A stretch of 64,000 nucleotides of DNA from Micromonospora_G sp040676775 (GCF_040676775.1 NZ_JBFAPP010000020.1:1-64000), one strand, 5' to 3'; counted from the stretch's first letter, positions 35,837 to 45,751 are shown. Program-made: numbers and translations. The notes: a model not told the origin generated them from the letters alone.

Positions 35837-37408
35837 GTGGTGAACGGGGCGGAATCGCTGCTGCGTACGCTCGCCGACGCGGGGGTCGAGGTCTGCTTCA
35901 GCAACCCGGGTACGACGGAGTTGCATCTGGTCGGTGCGCTGGACACGACGCCGGGGATGCGTTCCGTACTCGGGCTGTTCGAGGGTGTGGTGACCGGCGC
36001 GGCCGACGGGTACGCGCGGATCGCGGGCAAGCCGGCCGCGACGCTGCTGCACCTCGGACCGGGACTCGGTCATGGCCTGTCGAACCTGCACAACGCGCGG
36101 CGGGCGAACTCGCCAATCGTGAACATCGTCGGCGACCACCCGACGTACCACAAGCCGTTCGATCCGCCGCTGGAGTCGGACATCGAGACTGTCGCACGTT
36201 CGCTGCGGGGACCGGTCCGCCGGCCCGAGAACGCCGCCGGCGTACGCCACGACGCGGTGTCCACGCTCGCCGAGGCGCTCGAACCGCCGGGCCAGATCGC
36301 CACCCTGATCATGCCGGCCGACGTGTCGTGGAGCGACGGTGTCGCCGCCGACAGCGGCGGGGACCGCCCCGAGGCCCGACCCCGGCCGGCGCCGGCCGTC
36401 AATCCCGCCGCAATCGAGCGGATCGCCGAGGTGCTGCGCGGCGGGGAGCAGACGGCACTGGTCATCGGCGGGCCGGTGGGCCGGGCGGCCGGATTGCGTG
36501 CGGCGAGCCGGATCGCGGACGGCACCGGGGCCCGGGTCTTCCTGGAGACCTACTCCAGCCGGGTGGAGCACGGCGGCGGCCTGCCGTGGTTCCCTCGGCT
36601 CGGCTTCTACCCGGATCAGGTCCTGGGACAACTCCACGGGGCTCGGCACGTGATCGTCGCCGGCACCACGGTGCCGGTGGCGTTCTTCGCCTATCCGGAC
36701 AAGCCAAGCTGTCTGGTCCCGGACGGCGCGCAAACCCACGTGCTCGCGGAGGTCGGCCAGGACGCGGTCGGCGCGCTGACCGCGTTGGCCGATCTGGTCG
36801 CCCCCGGTCAGGAACCGACGGTGACCGAGCCGGGTCGTCCGCCGATGCCCGCCGGGGCGCTCACCGTCGAGACGTGGCCGGCGGTGATCGGGGCACTCCT
36901 GCCGGAGCACGCGATCGTCGTCGACGAGACCATCAGCTCCGGGATCGGAGTGCCGGTGGCGACCGCTGGCGCACCCCGCCACGACGTGTTGGCGATGTGC
37001 GGGGGAGCGATGGGCGAGGGTCTGCCGCTGGCCGTCGGCGCTGCCGTCGCGGCTCCGGACCGGCCGGTGATCGCGCTCGAAGCCGACGGTTGCGCGATCT
37101 ACACCATCTCCGCGCTCTGGACCCAGGCCCGGGAGGGCCTGAACGTCACCAACGTGATCCTGAACAACCGGTCGTACGCGATCCTCCGCGAGGAGTGGCA
37201 CCACCTGGGCGCCGGCTCGTCGAACCCGCACACCAACAAGCTGCTCGACCTCTCCGGACCGGACATCGACTTCGTCGGGCTCGCCCGCGCGTTCGGCGTG
37301 CCCGCAAGCCGCGCCACCACCGCCGAGGAGTTTGCCGAGCAGTTCAGCCGGGCGGTCACCGAGCCCGGCCCGCACCTCATCGAAGTGATCATCCCGCCGA
37401 CAGCGTGA
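35837..37408 (+). CDS. Thiamine-diphosphate-dependent enzyme, acetolactate synthase large-subunit-like
   Basis: A 523-residue TPP enzyme. The N-terminal PYR domain has the cofactor-activating Glu in LGLFEGVVTGAADGYARI. A central domain follows, then the C-terminal PP domain with the TPP/Mg loop, which is EADGCAIYTISALWTQ with the usual GDG changed to ADG, and the NNRSY Asn. This group includes acetolactate synthase-like and benzoylformate decarboxylase-like proteins; the exact reaction cannot be told. No small regulatory subunit is next to it, which argues against a biosynthetic IlvB. One of several clustered GTG codons is the start; 35837 is the one eight bases from GAAGGG. Confidence 0.85.
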   Translation: MVNGAESLLRTLADAGVEVCFSNPGTTELHLVGALDTTPGMRSVLGLFEGVVTGAADGYARIAGKPAATLLHLGPGLGHGLSNLHNARRANSPIVNIVGDHPTYHKPFDPPLESDIETVARSLRGPVRRPENAAGVRHDAVSTLAEALEPPGQIATLIMPADVSWSDGVAADSGGDRPEARPRPAPAVNPAAIERIAEVLRGGEQTALVIGGPVGRAAGLRAASRIADGTGARVFLETYSSRVEHGGGLPWFPRLGFYPDQVLGQLHGARHVIVAGTTVPVAFFAYPDKPSCLVPDGAQTHVLAEVGQDAVGALTALADLVAPGQEPTVTEPGRPPMPAGALTVETWPAVIGALLPEHAIVVDETISSGIGVPVATAGAPRHDVLAMCGGAMGEGLPLAVGAAVAAPDRPVIALEADGCAIYTISALWTQAREGLNVTNVILNNRSYAILREEWHHLGAGSSNPHTNKLLDLSGPDIDFVGLARAFGVPASRATTAEEFAEQFSRAVTEPGPHLIEVIIPPTA

Positions 37409-37759
37409 CCGCAACCATCACGACGACGATTCGACGCATTCGCAGGCGAGCTGCTTCGTTCGAGTCGAACACCGCCGGTTGGGCGTCGAGGCACGGGTAA
37501 CTCGACGGGGTTGGCGCCATCACCCCCGGTGATCGGGGCGAGTCGGTCGAACAGTCAAACCAGGATCAGATACAGCACTCCGAACGTCATGTGCAGATCG
37601 CGTGGCAGCCCGCCGACGCCCAGCTCACGTCGTGTGCGCTGGCGGCGGAACGGCACATGATCGCGATGTCAACGTTGGATCTTGCGCGACGGAGCGGGAG
37701 GCTGCATGATGCGGGAAAGCGCTTGCCCAACGGAGGGCGAAGCGAGATGGAGAACCAAA
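37409..37759. other. Intergenic region upstream of the rhamnogalacturonan lyase
   Basis: This 351-bp region carries the lyase promoter and a LacI-type operator near its right end. No gene, repeat or terminator with a long stem was seen in the rest. Confidence 0.6.
37713..37728. promoter_or_regulatory. LacI-family operator-like palindrome
   Basis: GGGAAAGCGCTTGCCC is a near-perfect palindrome centred on the CG step typical of LacI/GalR-family operators (GAAAGCGCTTTC type in actinomycetes). It lies 32 bp upstream of the GTG start of the rhamnogalacturonan lyase gene, a typical repressor position. No LacI-family gene is in the window. Confidence 0.7.
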
Positions 37760-40700
37760 GTGCGAAAGACGCTGCGTAAACTCGTACCCTTGCCCCTGAC
37801 CCTCGCCCTGGCCGTGAGCCTGTCCCCGTACGGCCTCAACTCTCCCGCTGCGAGCGCGGCCACTGCGTCCAGTCCGCGCCAGATGGAGTTTCTGACCCGC
37901 GGCCTGGTCGCCGCCCAGACCGCAGACGGGATATTCCTGAGCTGGCGCTTCCTGGGCAACGAACCTGACGGCATCTCCTGGAACGTCTACCGCAAAGACG
38001 GCAGTGCGGACTTCGCGAAGATCGCCACCATCGCGCCCAGGGACGTTCAGCCCGAAAGCGACTACGCCACGAACCCCGGCATCGTGAAAGAAGACGTCAC
38101 CCCGTCCAACTACACCGACCCGGACGGCGCCCTCACCTCCATCTACGAGGTCGCTCCGGTCATCGGCGGCGTCGAGGGCGAGAAGCAGGGCATGAGCGTG
38201 CCCATGCTGTCAGCCCTGGCGGGCCAGGCAGGCCAGGCCAACAGGGGAGCGGCGAGTTACATCCCGCTCAAGCCCGCGCCGGCACCCGTGCCGCTCGCCC
38301 ACTTCACCTACCGCGGCCAGCGGTTCGGCCCGGGCACCAACATGAACGCGGCCAACATGGTCATCCCGGGTACCGAGAACCAGAACTGGTACGTCGTCGA
38401 CATGGACCTGCTCAGAGGCTTCCGTGTGGCGTACGACGACCAGACGACCGTGACCCAGGAGCAGCTCGACCGTTGGGTCGCCTCGCTCAACGAGCACAAC
38501 CTGACCCCCAACGCTCTCGGCGTCGCCACCTACACCACCGCCCGGCCGCTGACGAACGCCCTCGTGAACGGCAAGATCACGGAAGCGCTGTACAAGGAGC
38601 TGGAAGCCGAGTTCGTCAAGTACGTCGAGAACCTGGACGCCGGCACCTCGCTTCCCTACGCGAAGACCGACACCGGCGCGATCCACACGTCGCAGAGCAG
38701 CGCCTACTCCACGCATGACATGACGGTGGGCGATTTCGACGGCGACGGCGAGTACGAGATCGTCGTCAAGTGGCGCAGCACCCAGCAGGACCCCATGTAC
38801 TCCGAGCCGATCTTCGGCGGCAGCAACACCACCACCGCCCCCGAATACGTCGACGTGTACAAGCTGGACGGCACCCTGCTGTTCCGCGTGGACATGGGCT
38901 ACAACGTGCGTGCTGGCAACGACCACGAGACCACCCTGTTCGCCGAGGACTTCGACGGTGACGGCAAGTCCGAGTTGATGCTCAAGACCGCCCTGGGCAC
39001 CCGGGTCGGCAACTGGGACGAGGCGTCGCAGTCCGTCGTGTATCCGGATTCGGGCGTCGTCGGCGGCCAGGACGGCCTGAACGCCACCACGGACAAGTTC
39101 AAGGAGTACTTCACCACCGGCAACACCGGTGCGCTGGACACCTACTGGTCGCTGCTGAACAGCTTCGCCATCAGCTACCGCGTCCCGGTAGCCGGGGGCG
39201 GCAACGACGGACCGAACGATCCGGCTCTCAAGCGTTGGATCAAGACGTACCACGTCGGCCCGATCGGTCCGGCAAAGGACGACCAGGAGTTCTTCTCGGC
39301 CTTCAAGTGGGACGCCAACGCCGGCAAGGGCGTGCTCGTGGACAGTGCCGCGTACCCGTTCCGCTACGAGGGCAGCGTCGACGGCGACAACTGGGCCATG
39401 ACGCCTGCCACCCAGCGCGGCAACTTCTCCTACCTGGCCTTCCCTGGCCCGGGCGCCGGCAGCGGCCCCGCGGATTACAAGTCGCAGATGATGGCCCCCT
39501 CGGAGGCCTACTGGCTCGAGCACCCCTGGAAAGCCGCCGTGTGGGGTGACGCGCAGGGCAACCGCGCCAACCGCTACGTCGGTGTCGTGGCAGCTCTGGA
39601 CGGCAAGCACAACTATGCCGTCTCCCAGCGCGGCTACTACGCAAGGACGACGATGGCCGCCTTCACCATCGTGGACGGCAAGGTGAAACTCCAGGCCAGC
39701 TTCGACTCGGCCGACCCGCAGTACTGGTCCCTCGGCGGCAGCGCCTACGACTACCAGAACCGCGGCAACCACCAGACCCAGTCCGGCGACCTCGACGGCG
39801 ACGGCCGGGACGAGATCGTCATGAAGGCCATGGTCCTCGACCTGAACGCCGACGGCACCAAGATCTTGCCCGAGGTGGTCAACGGCGACACCATGCCCAC
39901 GATCGAGGGACAGAACAGCGTTCCTCCGGTTGCCAACAGCTTCGAGTTCGCCACCGACGCCGTACGGAACAACCCGCTGAACGTGTGGGCCCCGCTGCGC
40001 CACGGCGACCGCAGCGCGCTGCTCCCGGTCGACAAGAACGACGACATCCGCATGTGGTCCGGCAGCGAGGAAAACCTGTTGGACGACATCCGCACCGGAC
40101 ATCAGCTTGGCTGGATGCCCGGCCCGGAGGCCCACGACCCGATGAAGGGTATGCGGCGCAACGAGCAGGGCGAGATCGTCCACGAGAACTCGATGGTCTT
40201 CGGCGTGTACGCCGGAACCGACGCCGAGGGTGCCGTGGCCGGCAACTTCTCCAACCGCTGGCCGGGTGCGCAGGGATTCTCGCAGAACGGTGCCAGGAGC
40301 ATGGTCACCGGCGAGCTCCTGAACGGCAGCAGCAACGTGAGCAGCGGCCAGTACGCCATCTGGTTCGGCGGCGGCCTGACGGCCATGGCCGCGAGCAACG
40401 CGACCATCAGCACGGTCAACGACCTGACCTTCGCGACCTCCTCGTATCTCGCGACCGGTCTTACGTCGACCGGCAACAAGAGCACCCCCACGCTCAAGGC
40501 CGACCTGATGGGCGACTGGCGCGAGGAGCTCGTTCTCCGGGCCAGCGGCAACCGCCTGGCCATCGTCACGACGCTGTCGCCGACCGAGTACGGCATCCGT
40601 ACGCTGATGCACGACCCGATGTACCGCATGGGCGTCGCCAACAAGAACACCGGCTACGACCAGTTCGGATTCGCCAGCTTCTACCTGGGCGACGAGGCTG

Positions 40701-41599
40701 AACTGCCCGCGATGAGGACCGACATCGCTGTCCCGGGGGCGCCGGACAAGACCGCTCCGGCGATCACGGTGAAGCCGGAGTCGAAGGGTAAGGACGGGGT
40801 CTACAGCAACGTCTCGTTCAAGCTGTCCGACGCCGGCAAGATCGACAAGTTGACCCTGAACGGGGTCGAGAAGAACCTGACCGACAGCACCTACTCCGAT
40901 CTCAACGGCGTCAAGCCGGGCACGTTCGGTGGCAAGGCGGGCAGCAACGAGCTGAAGGTGTACGACGTGGCGGGCAATGTCACGACGCTGACCTTCGTGC
41001 TGGACGTCACGGGTCCGACGGTGACGGTGAAGGACGGCGCGACCGACACGATCGGCACCGCCGCGGCCGGGTACGAACTGGCGTCGTTCAAGCTGTTCGA
41101 CGCGTACAAGGTCGACAAGCTCACCCTGAACGGGGTGGAGAAGGACCTGGCCGACAACACCTACTCGGACCTCAACGGGGTGAAGCCCGGAGCGTTCGGG
41201 GCGGTGCTCGGGGCGAACGAGCTGAAGGTGTACGACGTGGCGGGCAACGCCACGACCGTGACCTTCACGCTGGTCGAGCCGAAGCCGGCGATTCCGGCCT
41301 GGGACTCGAAGAAGGCGTACAACAACGGTGACCAGGTGTCCTACAACGGGGCGACCTACGTCGCCCAGTGGTGGACGCAGAACGAGAAGCCCGGTAGCAC
41401 TTCGACCGGCTCGTGGGCGGAGCAGGGCGTCCTCGTCCCCGCGGCCGGGGCCGGTGTCCGGGCCTGGACCGCGTCCTGGGTCTACACCGGCGCCGAGGTG
41501 GTCTCGTACAACGGACACACCTGGAAGGCCAAGTGGTGGACCCGGAACCAGCAGCCGGGCGATCCTAACGGCCCGTGGCAGGACCTCGGCACGTACTGA
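37760..41599 (+). CDS. Secreted rhamnogalacturonan lyase (PL11) with Ig-like and CBM5/12 modules
   Basis: A 1279-residue exported enzyme. The signal peptide runs to about residue 34 (MRKTLRKLVPLPLTLALAVS). The catalytic part, about 35-995, matches PL11 rhamnogalacturonan lyases: RQMEFLTRGLVA, FLSWRFLGNEPDGISWNVYR, and several DxDGDG calcium loops (GDFDGDGEYEIVVKW, EDFDGDGKSELMLKT, GDLDGDGRDEIVMK). It is longer than the roughly 600-residue Bacillus enzymes. Two Ig-like repeats with KLTLNGVEK start near 1031 and 1119. Two type 3 chitin-binding-like modules (CBM5/12) start near 1180 and 1235. It would cleave the rhamnogalacturonan I backbone of pectin by beta-elimination. The GTG at 37760 with GGAGAA just upstream was chosen because it opens the signal peptide directly. 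An operator and a terminator flank the gene. Confidence 0.92.
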   Translation: MRKTLRKLVPLPLTLALAVSLSPYGLNSPAASAATASSPRQMEFLTRGLVAAQTADGIFLSWRFLGNEPDGISWNVYRKDGSADFAKIATIAPRDVQPESDYATNPGIVKEDVTPSNYTDPDGALTSIYEVAPVIGGVEGEKQGMSVPMLSALAGQAGQANRGAASYIPLKPAPAPVPLAHFTYRGQRFGPGTNMNAANMVIPGTENQNWYVVDMDLLRGFRVAYDDQTTVTQEQLDRWVASLNEHNLTPNALGVATYTTARPLTNALVNGKITEALYKELEAEFVKYVENLDAGTSLPYAKTDTGAIHTSQSSAYSTHDMTVGDFDGDGEYEIVVKWRSTQQDPMYSEPIFGGSNTTTAPEYVDVYKLDGTLLFRVDMGYNVRAGNDHETTLFAEDFDGDGKSELMLKTALGTRVGNWDEASQSVVYPDSGVVGGQDGLNATTDKFKEYFTTGNTGALDTYWSLLNSFAISYRVPVAGGGNDGPNDPALKRWIKTYHVGPIGPAKDDQEFFSAFKWDANAGKGVLVDSAAYPFRYEGSVDGDNWAMTPATQRGNFSYLAFPGPGAGSGPADYKSQMMAPSEAYWLEHPWKAAVWGDAQGNRANRYVGVVAALDGKHNYAVSQRGYYARTTMAAFTIVDGKVKLQASFDSADPQYWSLGGSAYDYQNRGNHQTQSGDLDGDGRDEIVMKAMVLDLNADGTKILPEVVNGDTMPTIEGQNSVPPVANSFEFATDAVRNNPLNVWAPLRHGDRSALLPVDKNDDIRMWSGSEENLLDDIRTGHQLGWMPGPEAHDPMKGMRRNEQGEIVHENSMVFGVYAGTDAEGAVAGNFSNRWPGAQGFSQNGARSMVTGELLNGSSNVSSGQYAIWFGGGLTAMAASNATISTVNDLTFATSSYLATGLTSTGNKSTPTLKADLMGDWREELVLRASGNRLAIVTTLSPTEYGIRTLMHDPMYRMGVANKNTGYDQFGFASFYLGDEAELPAMRTDIAVPGAPDKTAPAITVKPESKGKDGVYSNVSFKLSDAGKIDKLTLNGVEKNLTDSTYSDLNGVKPGTFGGKAGSNELKVYDVAGNVTTLTFVLDVTGPTVTVKDGATDTIGTAAAGYELASFKLFDAYKVDKLTLNGVEKDLADNTYSDLNGVKPGAFGAVLGANELKVYDVAGNATTVTFTLVEPKPAIPAWDSKKAYNNGDQVSYNGATYVAQWWTQNEKPGSTSTGSWAEQGVLVPAAGAGVRAWTASWVYTGAEVVSYNGHTWKAKWWTRNQQPGDPNGPWQDLGTY

Positions 41600-41613
41600 C
41601 AACTGAAGGCAGG

Positions 41614-41645
41614 GGGAGGGCCGGTCCGCAAGGGCCGGCCCTCCC
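41614..41645 (+). terminator. Terminator after the rhamnogalacturonan lyase
   Basis: A perfect 11-bp stem, GGGAGGGCCGG (41614-41624) with CCGGCCCTCCC (41635-41645), with a 10-nt loop lies 15 bp after the stop codon, followed by TGTGT. Confidence 0.8.
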
Positions 41646-41823
41646 TGTGTCGCACCGGTCTTCGACGAGAGGGCCGCGCCCGGCTGTCGCGGTCTCGATG
41701 CCGATGATCGCCTGGCCGTTTGTCCACTGTGCACTGTCAATTCGATCGGTTAGCGTGCTTGCACGGGGGACCCGAGGTCGGGCGGTTCCTGGGCGCCTCT
41801 GCGACGACCAAAGGGGAGCAAGC

Positions 41824-42810
41824 ATGAGGAAGTTCCTGCCGCGCCGGCTCGGGCTGGTGCTCACTCCGGTACTCGTCGTCGTGTTGGCCGTCGGCACCCC
41901 GGCGTACGCTGCGCAGGCCGGCGGCCCGACCGGCGCGACCATCACGACCAGGCTGGTCTCACGCGCCACCGATCTACCGGTGCCGAACATCTGTGTCTTC
42001 GCGACCCCGGTGCTGTCCTTCAGCTGGCCGGACCTCTGCCCGGCCCGCAGCGACGCTGACGGCCGTGTTCAGGTGGAGGTGTCGGCGGCCGGCGCGTACA
42101 ACTTGTTCGTGTTGCCGGACTCGGGCAGCCGGTACGGCGCCCAGTGGGTCGGCCCGGATGGTGGCACCGGATCGCAGAAGACCGCCCGGCGGATAACGCT
42201 GGACACCGGCGAGACGACGCCGGTGCCGAAGATCAAGCTGGATGACCGAGCCACCATCGTCGGGCAGCGGCGTCCCGGCCCGGGGCCGCAGATCGTGAAC
42301 GGCACCGTCGGCATTGTCAGCCCCACCCCGGACAACCGCCGAGACCTGCGCTACTCGCCGATCGCCGACGACGGCTCGTTCCGCATCGACTGGCTCGGCC
42401 CGTACGAGTGGCCGTTGCTGTTCAAGTCCGACCAGCACCCGTACCAGTGGAGCGGGCAGGTGGGCAACCGGTTGCTTGCCGACCTGGTTCCGGCGACGGT
42501 CGGCGCTACGGAGCCGTACCTCTTCAGGCTCTCCAGCGGAACCTATGTCGGCGTGCGCATTCCGGACGAGCCACCGGGTCCGCTCCGCCTGCTGATGCGT
42601 AACGTGGTGACCGGGGAGGTGGTGGCCGTCGGGGAGGACGACGACGCCAGCCACCACGTCCGGCCCATGGTCCTCGGCGGTCAGCAGGTCAAGTGGGAGT
42701 GTCTCTGCCCGAGCGGCGTCCGCTGGCACGGCGGCACCGACTTCGCCAGTGCCACCCCAGTGGTGATCCACACCATGACACTGCCGTATCTGACCTTCGA
42801 AGGACCGTAG
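41824..42810 (+). CDS. Secreted protein with carboxypeptidase-regulatory-like domains, unknown function
   Basis: A 328-residue protein with a Sec signal peptide (residues about 1-30, ending AYAAQA). The mature part starts with a domain like the beta-sandwich repeats of carboxypeptidase-regulatory or Cna-B type (TTRLVSRATDLPVPNICVFA, SDADGRVQVEVSAAGAYNLFV). A second similar stretch follows, with Cys pairs near the ends. No enzyme motif is visible. The ATG at 41824 has AAAGGGGAG upstream. It stands alone after the lyase terminator. A structural or binding role at the cell surface is a guess. Confidence 0.75.
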   Translation: MRKFLPRRLGLVLTPVLVVVLAVGTPAYAAQAGGPTGATITTRLVSRATDLPVPNICVFATPVLSFSWPDLCPARSDADGRVQVEVSAAGAYNLFVLPDSGSRYGAQWVGPDGGTGSQKTARRITLDTGETTPVPKIKLDDRATIVGQRRPGPGPQIVNGTVGIVSPTPDNRRDLRYSPIADDGSFRIDWLGPYEWPLLFKSDQHPYQWSGQVGNRLLADLVPATVGATEPYLFRLSSGTYVGVRIPDEPPGPLRLLMRNVVTGEVVAVGEDDDASHHVRPMVLGGQQVKWECLCPSGVRWHGGTDFASATPVVIHTMTLPYLTFEGP

Positions 42811-42947
42811 GACGGCTCGGCCCGACGAGGTGGACGGCACGGTCACACTGATCTCGACATCTCACCCGGCCGGCAGCATGCCTCGGACAGGTACCTGAGC
42901 GAGAATGGGTCAGCCCGGACTCTGCTCAACCCTGGAAGGACCATCCC

Positions 42948-43994
42948 TTGGCCAGTGGACTCGTAGCCCTGCTGGATGACGTGGCGGCGCTGGCTCGCGC
43001 CGCTGCCGCGTCCGTCGACGACATCGGGGCGGCCGCGGCGAAAGCCGGTGCCAAGGCCGCGGGTGTCGTCGTCGACGATGCCGCCGTCACACCGCAGTAC
43101 GTGCGGAGCCTGGCGTCCGAGCGCGAGCTGCCGATCGTCAAGCGCATTGCCCTGGGGTCGCTACGCAACAAGTTCCTCATCATCCTGCCGGCGGTGTTGC
43201 TGCTCAGTCAGTTCGTGCCCTGGCTGCTCACCCCGATCCTGATGCTCGGTGGCGCCTACCTGTGTTACGAAGGCGCGGAGAAGGTGTGGGCCAAGGTCGC
43301 CCATCACGATGCCCACGGTGCGGGCGAGGAGAGGGTGCAGGACGAGAAGACGCTGGTGGCCGGGGCCGTACGGACCGACCTGATCCTTTCGGCCGAGATC
43401 ATGGTCATCGCCCTCAACGAGGTGATCGAGGAGGGGTTCTGGTCCCGCCTGGTGATCCTGGCCCTCGTCGCCGTCGTCATCACCGTCCTGGTGTACGGCG
43501 TCGTGGCCCTGATCGTGAGGATGGACGATGCCGGACTGCGCCTGGCGCAACTCTCCGGTGCCGCGGCCAGGTTCGGCCGGGGTCTGGTGAAGGCGATGCC
43601 GGTGGTTCTCACCGTGCTGACGGTCGTCGGCACCGCCGCGATGCTGTGGGTGGGCGGACACATCCTGCTGGTCGGCGCGGACGAGCTGGGCCTGCACATT
43701 CTGTACGAGGCCGTGCACCACGCGGAGGAAGCCGTCCACGACGCCGCGGGTGTCCTCGGTGGGCTGCTCGGCTGGCTCGTCAACACGGTGGCCAGCGCGA
43801 TCCTCGGGCTGATCGTCGGTGCGGTGGTCGTGCTGGTCATGACCTTCACGTTCCACCGTCGCAAGTCCACGGCCGCCCCGGAGGCGGCGGGCGCGGCGGC
43901 GGGCGTGACCCACCCCGACGGCACCACCCCCGCGACACCGCCTGGTACGGATCGGCGTAGCGACGCCTCCGTGGACGGGGCGCCGCGTACCTGA
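42948..43994 (+). CDS. DUF808 family membrane protein
   Basis: A 348-residue membrane protein of the DUF808/YedI family. It begins MASGLVALLDDVAAL, continues SVDDIGAAAAKAGAKAAGVVVDDAAVTPQYV (characteristic of the family), then several hydrophobic segments with GGAYLCYEGAEKV between them, a long re-entrant helix pair and a Pro/Thr-rich tail. The start is TTG at 42948, chosen because AAGGA precedes it and it matches the family N terminus. The function of the family is unknown. It is monocistronic and convergent with the flavoprotein gene. Confidence 0.88.
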   Translation: MASGLVALLDDVAALARAAAASVDDIGAAAAKAGAKAAGVVVDDAAVTPQYVRSLASERELPIVKRIALGSLRNKFLIILPAVLLLSQFVPWLLTPILMLGGAYLCYEGAEKVWAKVAHHDAHGAGEERVQDEKTLVAGAVRTDLILSAEIMVIALNEVIEEGFWSRLVILALVAVVITVLVYGVVALIVRMDDAGLRLAQLSGAAARFGRGLVKAMPVVLTVLTVVGTAAMLWVGGHILLVGADELGLHILYEAVHHAEEAVHDAAGVLGGLLGWLVNTVASAILGLIVGAVVVLVMTFTFHRRKSTAAPEAAGAAAGVTHPDGTTPATPPGTDRRSDASVDGAPRT

Positions 43995-44128
43995 CGGCGG
44001 GAGCATCGCCAATCGCCCCTGCGGGCAGGCGTTTCTCGTCGACCGCACCAGCACGGACCCAAGCTGGGCACCTGGAACCTGCGGACCCGGTTGGCCCGCC
44101 TCGCGGAGAAGGCGGACCGGTAGGCGGA

Positions 44129-45751
44129 TCAACCGGCCGCGAGCACCGCGTGGACCGAGGAGACCGCGCTCGCGCCTTCGCCGACCGCGGTCGCCACCCG
44201 TTTCGTCGAGCCCGCGCGGAGGTCACCCACCGCGAACACCCGCGGCGCGCTGGTCTGGAACGGCAGTGGCGCGGCGTACGCCCCGGCCGGCAGCCTGCCG
44301 TCGGTCAGGACGAAGCCGTTCTCGTCCTTGACCACGCCGGTCAGCCAGTCCGACACGGGGTCGGCGCCGATGAAGCAGAACAGCGCCCGGCAGTCCAGCC
44401 GGTCGCGGCCTCCGCCGGACCGCTCGACGACGATCGACGCGAGGGTGTCGTCGCCTTCCAGGTCGCGGACCTCCGTGCCGGTGTGGAGCCGGATACGGGG
44501 GTCCATCCGGATCCGGTCGGTCAGGTAGGACGACATGCTGGCGCCGAGGTCGGTGCCGCGGACGATCAAATCGACGGTCGCGCCGCGAGCGGCCAGGGAC
44601 AGCGCCGCCTGCCCGGCCGAGTTGGCGCCGCCGACGACCGCGACCGGTTGGTGCTCGTACCCCCGGACGTCCAGGTCCGTCGCCGCATAACGGATGCAGC
44701 CGCCCTTCTCGAAGGGCACCCAGTTCGGGATGTCGAGACGCCGGTAGTGCACCCCGGTCGCGGCGATCACCGCTCGGGACTCGATACGCGAACCGTCCGC
44801 CAGCAGCACTGCCGGCCGGCGGTCGTCAGCGAGGTCGAGGCTGGCGACCGCACAGGGCGAGAAGATCCGTACCCCGAACTTGAGCGCCTGGACCATGGCG
44901 AGCCGGGTGAGCTGCTCTCCGCTGATGCCCTGCGGAAAGCCCAGGTAGTTCTCGATCCGGGAACTCTTGGCTGCCTGGCCGCCGATCCCGGAGCGGTCCA
45001 GCAGCACGGTGGCCAGGCCCTCGGACGCCGCGTACACGGCGGCGGCCAGGCCGGCCGGGCCACCGCCGACCACGACGAGATCGGCCTGCCTCCCGTCGGA
45101 CCGGTAGGTGAGACCGAGCGCGTCGGCGACCGTCTCGGGCGTCGCGTTCCGCAGGACCGAGCCAGTGATCGTCGCGGCTGGGAGGTCGGCCGGGGCCAGC
45201 CCGGCCGACCTCATCAGCGCGAGCCCGGCCGGCGACATCGCGTCGAACCAGGCATGTGGCAGGAGCAACTGCGCGACGTACGTGCGCAGCGCCCGCGCCG
45301 CCGCATCCTCGGCCCGGCCGACGATCTCCAGGGCATTGCCAGCCGCCGTACGGATGGTGTCGCGGCGTGCCCGGAATGCCTCGATCAGCAGGTCGGCGAT
45401 GTCGACCTGCTCGGCCAGGACCCGGCGCAGCGTCGCCGCGCCGATCCGGACGATCGTCCCGGCGGACACCACCCGCGCGGTCAGGTACACATGCTGACCG
45501 GTGAGCAGGCTGAGTTCGCCGAGGAAGTCGCCGGGGCGACCGTGGTAGACGCGGCGTTCCGGCTCGATCGCGGTCGCCTCCCGGACGATGTCGACGGTCG
45601 CCGTACGGAGCAGGAAGAGATCGTAGGAATCGTCGCCGGACGCGAACAGGTTCCGCCCGATCTCGGCATGCTCGACCTCGCCGTACGCGGCGAGTCGGCG
45701 GAACTGCTCGTCGTCGAGAAAACGACCGCTCGGTGGCGGGTTGTCGCTCAT
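44129..45751 (-). CDS. cNMP-binding domain / thioredoxin-reductase-like flavoprotein
   Basis: A 540-residue fusion. Residues about 15-135 are a cyclic-nucleotide-binding (CRP-like) domain (GRPGDFLGELSLLTGQ). From about 225 it is a thioredoxin reductase-like flavoprotein with the FAD loop VVVGGGPAGLAAAVYA near 227, the NAD(P) loop VVGGANSAGQAALSLA near 372 and the end motif VFAVGDLRAGSTKRVATAVGEG. The redox-active CxxC of thioredoxin reductase is missing (GGCIRYAATD has one Cys only), so it is unlikely to reduce thioredoxin in the usual way. The ATG at 45751 has GGAGGG upstream. It is divergent from an MFS pump, with an operator-like dyad between. Confidence 0.9.
   Translation of the reverse strand: MSDNPPPSGRFLDDEQFRRLAAYGEVEHAEIGRNLFASGDDSYDLFLLRTATVDIVREATAIEPERRVYHGRPGDFLGELSLLTGQHVYLTARVVSAGTIVRIGAATLRRVLAEQVDIADLLIEAFRARRDTIRTAAGNALEIVGRAEDAAARALRTYVAQLLLPHAWFDAMSPAGLALMRSAGLAPADLPAATITGSVLRNATPETVADALGLTYRSDGRQADLVVVGGGPAGLAAAVYAASEGLATVLLDRSGIGGQAAKSSRIENYLGFPQGISGEQLTRLAMVQALKFGVRIFSPCAVASLDLADDRRPAVLLADGSRIESRAVIAATGVHYRRLDIPNWVPFEKGGCIRYAATDLDVRGYEHQPVAVVGGANSAGQAALSLAARGATVDLIVRGTDLGASMSSYLTDRIRMDPRIRLHTGTEVRDLEGDDTLASIVVERSGGGRDRLDCRALFCFIGADPVSDWLTGVVKDENGFVLTDGRLPAGAYAAPLPFQTSAPRVFAVGDLRAGSTKRVATAVGEGASAVSSVHAVLAAG

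Noticed and set aside
34901..37414. 837-codon minus-strand open frame across the TPP enzyme and the neighbouring secreted gene
   Set aside because: It overlaps two well-supported genes and their divergent promoter region, and shows shadow composition.
38210..41740. 1176-codon minus-strand open frame opposite the rhamnogalacturonan lyase
   Set aside because: Low-complexity Arg/Val/Gly/His composition typical of antisense shadows; the plus strand has an unmistakable enzyme.
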